From Hysterangium stoloniferum (lineage: Eukaryota > Basidiomycota > Agaricomycetes > Hysterangiales > Hysterangiaceae), in assembly GCA_015178975.1 (NCBI GenBank), contig WHVD01000016.1, positions 620,001 through 684,000 on the forward strand: a stretch of 64,000 nt of DNA, given 5' to 3'. This document shows positions 57,797-64,000 of the stretch, in pieces. Each line of letters starts with the position of its first letter. The first letter of the stretch is position 1. The notes under the pieces are model-generated. The model saw only the letters and a list, made by a program, of their open reading frames with translations, made no database searches and had not been told where the DNA came from. The translations under genes and the position numbers were made by a program.

Positions 57797-58392
57797 AGCT
57801 CACCTCTGGGACAACGCCTGATAAATGAGTCAGCGTCATTCACAAATCACTTCGTTTTGTTATCATAAAGCCACAAAAGACATTCTTAATCTCCTCAATG
57901 TGCAGGCACTCGGAGGATTGACAGATAAGAGAAATGGTATAATCATTTAAAGCCAACAAAGGATAAACAATTACCTTAGTGAGACAGACCTAAAGAACAA
58001 ACACGTCAGCTTTGGGCATCCAGACACCAAGTAGTAGAATCAGCAAAGATAAGGTGAGATCATGTGCATACGTTTGTATGCATTCACCGACAATAAATAA
58101 CAACCATCATACATGAATGAAGGGGATCGCACGGATACTCACCTGTTGACGCGAGATGTGAAAAACTTGGAGCAGCCAAAACAACGAATTAAACGCCCAT
58201 GAACTAACCTTTCTTTTGGAGAACTCCGACAGACGCTCAATAACTAAGGGCTTTGTACTATCTTATTGGAATGACCAGCAACAACGAGGCGTGCTCGTGC
58301 CAGCGGTTTTAAAATTGTAGGCCTGGTTCCAGGCAGAAGGTGTATTAGTGCTGTGAACTGTTCTACCAGTCTTGCTTTCACCATCAAAAATG
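57797..58392. other. RPB11 upstream region
   Basis: No gene is seen. It should contain the RPB11 promoter and possibly a 5' UTR intron; no motif stands out. Confidence 0.4.
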
Positions 58393-59140
58393 GCCATTTT
58401 CGGAAGCGTTACTGCTCAAAACACCATCGGTGTAAACTGACATTGGTCTGCTACCTGCAGAATTCGGCGCATGTGGATTATAAATATTAGTCATCTATTG
58501 ACACTTGAGAAACTCGATATAAGTTTGCGCCCCCTTCCCTCCCCCCCAGTAATTCACAGGGATCTTCCCCTCACTACGCCACTTCCTGATGCATAGTACA
58601 CCAAGGATGCCTGTGCTGTAAAAATTCTATTACTTTAGCGATCCACTATTAATTTCAATAGGATTGTGTCATCGGAGGACTCACCTCACGTTTTTCTAAC
58701 TTACGGTGACGGAATTGGAAAGATGTGATAAACTCGCTATTTCTGTGGAATTTATCAATAATAATCTTGCTCATTCGAACGGTTGTTAAAGGTAAAGAAG
58801 CAATGTCTTGTTTATAGTTGATATAGTCTCATATTCTCTGACTCATTCCCCATTGTGCAAGTTATGGCTTGATGAATGCTGCTCTTTCCGTTCACATTCT
58901 TGCTCTTAGGTACGTTATCAAAAGGTTTGGACTTTCACTACAGGTGTTTCCTCCATGCTTCCAATTACGCATCCGGAAGAATGCACAAGCCGACGGGTTC
59001 ATAGCTGTGCTATGCGGAGACTCATTAGCGAAGATGGATTTTATGCACACTTTATATGGCATTTATTTGCACATTGACTTGCAATTTCACTCACAATCCA
59101 TACAGTTCCCTCCTCTCCATGTTCAACGTTGCTAGGATTC
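58393..59140 (+). pseudogene. Decayed partial copy of the MFS transporter gene
   Basis: Blocks match the MFS gene at 30009-32163 in order: the start ATGGCCATTTTCGGAAGCG (58393), the N-tail AATTCACAGGGATC...GCCACTTCCTGATGCA (58552-58590), the helix 2-3 region ATTGTGTCATCGGAGGACTC (58663) and the segment around TTTGGACTTTC (58927) with GCACAAGCCGACGGGTTCA (58984). Large parts between are missing, many frames are lost, and the C-terminal half is absent. It lies in the opposite orientation 26 kb away. Confidence 0.82.
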
Positions 59141-59326
59141 TACCATGCGGCATCGCTCCGGGGAAATGGTCAGGAAGTTCTCGTGTCTTCTCTTTCCAAC
59201 AACTGCTCGATAATATACTTCACTACATCCATAGTTCAACTCGACATCAGAAATCAAAATAGGAATAACACCATTGGAGAGAAGGTACCGTGAACACGCC
59301 CGCAGTCTCTCGCGGAGGCACCAACA

Positions 59327-60855
59327 TCATGTTCTAGTCCGTCTAAACAGGTCATCATCGCTCTCAGAGTCTGTATCTTCATTCGTTTTGCACGAGGTTG
59401 TGTCAGCAAACACATTGTGACGTATGTCTTCGTCCGTTCGAGTAATTAGGTGCTGAAGGTCCGTCGTCATCTCTTCAGTACCTTGAAGCGTAATATCGAG
59501 GACATGACTATCCATATTGGTCGATTCCATCTGGTGCTTATTGCTCGTCGAGTGGTCCGTCCTAAATAGACCCGGAAACCACAATCTTAATAAGTCCTAG
59601 GTGCGAATAGGAATGAGCGTCCGGACTGAAATCTTGGAGTCACAGTACTCACGGAGTGCAGGCCAATGACACAGAAGGCAAGGATAGGAACTAAAGAGAA
59701 TGGATCAACATAACATCAACCCTTCACCGACGGTGCACCAACATGTGTTTTGCACCAAGTGGAAAGATTCTGTCCAGATAACCTTGGAAGACACGGTAAC
59801 ACCCATAAATAACAATCTGTACCAAGTAAGGCTCAACATCTGCCAAAGACACCATGAAAACACTCACACGCTGTAAACCGATTGATAGATGCCGAAAGCC
59901 AACAGTCTTATCAAAAAGGACAAGGACATGAGGCCGCTCATATTGGCCTTTCTTGTCATCCGGTACCAACGCCAGTAGTAGATTAACAGGGCAACTTCAG
60001 GAAAAATGACGAATCAGCCCCAAAGGCAGAAAAAGATACAATAACACCAATCTCACTGTCGATGGCTGGATTAATTACAACGAATGCGAGGAAGAACAAT
60101 CCCGTTATCACCTCTCCAGCGGTGTTGAAAAGAGCGATCTTCGGAGATCAGAGATGAGTGAGGTACTAGAGTAATGATTTTAGTAAATTTCTCACCAGTG
60201 GAATGAGCCCAATAATATACGGGGTAAGAACCAGCTACAAAGAGTATACCAGTTGAGGGATGCAAGTCGCTGGTGTGTGGCTTCTCACCATTAGTGTCCG
60301 AAGTTTTCTCCTTCCAGTAGAGCATTGATGAAATGCTGATCGCATGGTGTACCAGAGCTAACGGATAATTCAGTTTTTTTGAAGAAATAGATATACAAGA
60401 TACGTACATGAATTGAAAGATTGAACGTGGATACCATCGTCCTACAATAGAAAACATGATCTTATTCAGTATCCCCACAACCACCATCGATTGGTGGGTA
60501 AACCCACATGAGTACATGAACAGCTTCCCGAACCAGGGTAGTAGTGGTAGTAGTATCATCCCCTGTGCCCTTTTTGGTAAACAGCGTAAGCTCGCTAAGA
60601 AACATTAGTACTGTGGGCGGGATGAGTCGGAGGCTGGGGTACATACTCAAGGACTGCCGAGGCAGAGCGCCAAATCCAAGTGTATAGGAAATTGTTCACC
60701 ACAGGATCACGTCTGGGTAGTCTGTGGGACAACGAAATCGTCACCACCAGTATTGAAAGGAGCAAGCATCCAACCATGTTGAGCACGAGTATGGTAATAT
60801 GGACCTTGGGATGCTCAATCGAAGATGGAGGCGGTGGTTGTTCATCTCCCTCCAT
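59327..60855 (-). CDS. Multi-pass membrane protein, possibly fungal seven-TM receptor-like
   Basis: The gene starts MEGDEQPPPPSSIEHPKVHI. The first helix is TILVLNMVGCLLLSILVVTI, followed by a basic loop (SHRLPRRDP) and a second helix NFLYTWIWRSASAVL. A GTATGT donor with a perfect TACTAAT branch site follows. Later exons encode hydrophobic stretches (GLFFLAFV, ALLIYYWRWYR, LSFLIRLLAFGIYQSVYS), and the last exon (59584-59327) is a hydrophilic acidic tail. The layout, short acidic N-terminus, helices and long tail, resembles uncharacterised seven-TM proteins of Rhizoctonia-type fungi. Middle exon limits are uncertain, and damage there is possible. Confidence 0.5.
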
Positions 60856-62149
60856 AACGTGGTACCAATGCCTTCTTCACTGGCAAGGATGGACGCGGAG
60901 AGGATCGATCCTTGGGACTGATTTTAAAGTTGCCCAGCACAGCCGTGTTCGTTTGCCGGTTCTAGGGAGTGACTGGACTGTGCTATTAACTAATCGAAGT
61001 CTTAGCGAGTATTTTTTACCAGAAATACAGCACGGATCAGAGTAGGCTTGATTAGGTAGCTGCGCGAAAAACCAATGAAAAGCTCTGTAATCTTCCAACT
61101 GGATTTTCAGTGGTGAACCGATTGATTGTGGCTGAGCAAGCAATCCCCAGTGATTGACATCTCAGTAGAGCTTACAGCTAACTTGAGCACGAGGCATGGA
61201 CGTTAGTCACACTGCCTACTTCCATAACAGGCACAAGCTTTCCATCATCGCGGTCGTCTACGATTAACCTTCCGGCCTACGAACACTCCCACCGAGACAT
61301 CTCACGCCAACCCTGACCTTCCTGATGAATTTAAGGGCCGCCCAATTGATAGACTTCGTAGCAAATCTACAAGCCGACCATGCCCTATATGCGCCGCTAG
61401 CTCACAAACCGATCGCATCAATCATCCAAGACCTTGGTGTCAAAACTCCACACCCAAACAACTTTCCTTGACCTTACCTATCGTAGCCAAATTCGCCGAT
61501 ATCTCTGCCTTAAAACACTTGTGGAGTTAAACCTGAAAAATCCATTGAACATAAAATCAATATGTCAAGGAACACCAAATCATTAGGTGTTTTCCTTTGA
61601 CTTATCGGCAAATGTGGTTGCTCTCTCATATCGACAAACTACTTGAAGCTATCTTGGCTCTCAAAGATCAGCCGGGAATTATTGACAAAGTTTGTCTGCC
61701 ATACTTCATTTCAGTCTAGTTTATTTAATTCCTTTAATTCCTTTTTTGTTTTTATTTTTTTCTGGGGAGATCGTGTAAACATCCTTATCAGTATTCATCG
61801 CACAGTCACACATCGTGCTTCACTACACACAGTGTAGTTAGAGACATACGTACACAAGCCTCTTTGTTTCGTGCTGCGATATCCTCGCAGCCCTTCCAGT
61901 GGATCTCTAAATCTCTGTAACATCACATTAGATTTGCTGCACGAGTAATAATAGCACATTCATGTGACTTCTATGATTACACAGAAAAAGCATAGCGAAT
62001 TCTGAAGAGTTTACAGGCACGGCTGATGCTAAACGGTGAATTCTGATGGGCGGAGGGATTTGGTAGTGGTGCGGTGTTCGTAGTTGATGGGCGGGAAGGC
62101 TCAGTGGGGTAGTCAAAGGCGATTGACATTATGTTGGCATTGATTTGAT
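60856..62149. other. Interval with no supported gene
   Basis: It should hold the promoter of the membrane-protein gene. I could not identify genes or repeats with confidence in the rest. Confidence 0.4.
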
Positions 62150-63147
62150 TACCCATGAGACAATACTTGCTGCATCTCTTGGGATGGCCTGGTATATGTT
62201 AACTAAGCAGTAGCATTCAGTTTGGCCTCCAGTGCTGGAGTTTTTGGCAGCATTGCAGATATGCTGATAGTGTTGTATCAGAAGGTGGGCTTTGGACAGC
62301 TACTCAAATGGGTGGATGACTTCCTAGCCATCCGCCTTCCAGGGCAGATCTGGACAGAAGAGGACTTTATTGCCTTATCTGCCCAGTTTGGTGTACTGTG
62401 GAGCAGAAGCAAAATGAGACTGTTTGTGGCAGTGCAGAAGTACATAGGTTTCCTATGGGACTTGAGCTCCAAGACAGTGGCAATCCCACCCGAAAAACTA
62501 CAATTGACCCTCATTTTGATCAAACATTTGTTAGAATATGATAACACATGATTAGTTATGATGTCATATCTCATCTTGTGACTGTTTAGGATCCATCTGG
62601 TCCAGCTTCATCTATGTGTCCTGCTCAGATCAAAGAGCTGTATGGTTGGGTAGGGGGAGAGCTTAACTCTCCACATATGCATGGGAAGACTCACCACTCA
62701 GGAGGGCAGGTCCTCTCTTGTAGTACAACTCTCACTCTCACATATCAATAGATTAAACATCCAATGGCACATAGCACAGGGTTGGCCACCACCACTGTCT
62801 GAGGAGGAGCAAACAAAGATCAAATGGTCACTGCAAAGCCTAGAGAACTTACAAAGTATGGGGCAAAAACAACCCCACAGTCCTCAATACAATTAAAGAC
62901 GTTATTCACACTAAAGTCAACCCTGGATTTGAACAATGCATTTGATGCATGCATTTGGGCAGTTTCATCATGTGCCTTCTGGGGACTAATGCATTTTGGG
63001 GAGGTGTTACGACCTGCATTTGGGATCCCAAGGGGCCCCAAGTCACCTAATATTACCCATGCTCTCAGATTTTCATCGGTCACTGGATTTCCTTTTTAGG
63101 CTGTTTCTTTATGTCCCAGCTAGTACAATCTGTATGTCTGACCATGT
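62150..63147 (+). mobile_element. DIRS-like element fragment: reverse transcriptase end and tyrosine recombinase part
   Basis: About 62160-62550 matches the DIRS reverse transcriptase at 2271-2600 (reverse strand) base by base over long stretches, including WVDDFLA. Downstream, about 62640-63100 encodes segments such as CIWAVSSCAFWGLMHFGEVL, typical of DIRS tyrosine recombinases. Coding is broken in several places and both ends are missing. CpG is scarce. A Tc1 element is inserted at its right side. Confidence 0.65.
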
Positions 63148-63819
63148 TACAGTGGGGGACAAAACCATTCCAATGATTATTTATATGTCAAAGAATGTTA
63201 AATAGCTCAATGAGTACTTGACCAATTGACCTGAAATTTTTAATTTAGGTAGTCATATATGTTGGCTATATACCCTAATAATTCTATGACATAACCATTA
63301 TTTGTCATCAAACTATAAATCAAGTACTAATGCAATCTCATTGGAACAGTTTTGTCCCTGGTATATACTGTAATCCAATACAAATCATATAATCTAGTAC
63401 TTGGTGTAACCCTTCTTGGCATCCAAAACAGCTGCAATCCTTCTAAGCATACTCTCTATCAAATTCTGACAAATAGAAGCAGGAATCCTGTCCCATTCTG
63501 TCTGGACCCTTTCCCATAACTCCTGAATACTCCTAGGCTCCACTTCATACTCTAGTAGCCCCTTCTTGAGGTAATGCCAAAGGTGTTCAATTGGGTTAAG
63601 ATCAGCAGATTGAGGGAGCCATATCATGATATCAAAATCACTGCCATTAAGCCAATTGGTGGCCTTCTTGCTCTTGTGTCTGGGATCATTGTCTTGCTGA
63701 AAGACAATATCGTCTTCTTCTTGTAATGCTTGAGAGATTCTTGAAGTTCATCCTCCAAAATGCTAACATAAAGTTCAGCATCCATCCTCCCATCAATCTT
63801 GGTGGCATATCCTGGTCCT
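63148..63819 (-). mobile_element. Tc1/mariner element, interrupted
   Basis: It starts at a TA target (63148-63149) with CAGTGGGGGACAAAACC, a Tc1-type inverted-repeat end. The minus strand encodes the C-terminal half of a transposase: DDIVFQQDNDPRHKSKK with the second catalytic Asp, and LPQSADLNPIEHLWHYLKKG with the third acid of the DDE triad, ending KKGYTKY. The upstream part (about 63820-63725) is in another frame from that point, so there is at least one frameshift. A gypsy LTR begins at 63820 inside it, and the other end lies beyond the window. Confidence 0.82.
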
Positions 63820-64000
63820 TGTTAGGGTACGTACACGGTGGGTTTCCAGAGAAACCCGCGGGATATCTGGTAGGACTTGGCTTCAGCTTATAGGCTGCAC
63901 CCTCGCGAGATCGTGTTGTCCAATTTCAGACAGGCAGACGGGAATCCCGGGGAGTCTGGGCAGGGGTCGTGGGTCGAGGGGTCATAGGTCAGAGGTCGTG
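63820..64000 (-). repeat. Gypsy LTR, cut by the window edge
   Basis: It starts TGTTAGGGTACG and follows the reverse-oriented chromovirus LTR (49463 copy) through GGTTTCCAGAGAAACCC, GGTAGGACTTGGCTTCAGC and GCTGCACCCTCGCGAGATC. Whether it is solo or the end of a full element cannot be seen. Confidence 0.85.

Overview
This window looks like nuclear DNA from a filamentous basidiomycete, most likely an agaricomycete related to Rhizoctonia/Ceratobasidium. Host genes are split by many 45-75 nt GT-AG introns, both tRNA genes carry introns, and a large share of the sequence is retrotransposon. The species call is inference; no marker gene settles it.

Layout. Bases 1-16117 are a pile of nested retroelements: the 5' end of a Ty3/gypsy element inserted in a DIRS-like element, solo LTRs, a short TRIM-like element, and a chromodomain-bearing gypsy element with an extra antisense ORF before its 3' LTR. 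A 1.1-kb foldback element follows. Host genes then run: an ELYS-like nuclear pore protein, a CFEM-like secreted protein, ribosomal protein uL15, a TPT/DMT transporter, an MFS transporter, a PITH-domain protein, two intron-containing tRNA-Lys(CTT) genes, a decayed alcohol dehydrogenase, a small tetraspan membrane protein and ATP10. Between the ELYS and CFEM-like genes lie a solo LTR and a Harbinger remnant.

From about 37.07 kb to 55.86 kb there is a direct segmental duplication. Each copy carries ATP10 sequence (complete in A, truncated in B), a small cysteine-rich secreted protein and a caspase-family (C14) gene. The second copy is interrupted by a 6.76-kb Ty1/copia element holding three nested solo LTRs, and by about 1.9 kb of sequence absent from the first copy. 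After it come RPB11, a decayed second copy of the MFS gene, and a seven-TM-like membrane protein. The window ends in a DIRS fragment with a Tc1/mariner element inserted in it, itself interrupted by a gypsy LTR that runs off the end.

The host genes form no operon or obvious pathway. The MFS and PITH genes share a short divergent promoter, and uL15 and the TPT transporter converge. Reading frames in host genes were checked by following splice phase; those for ELYS, CFEM-like, uL15, TPT, PITH, tetraspan, ATP10 and RPB11 close to whole codon counts, which is strong internal support.
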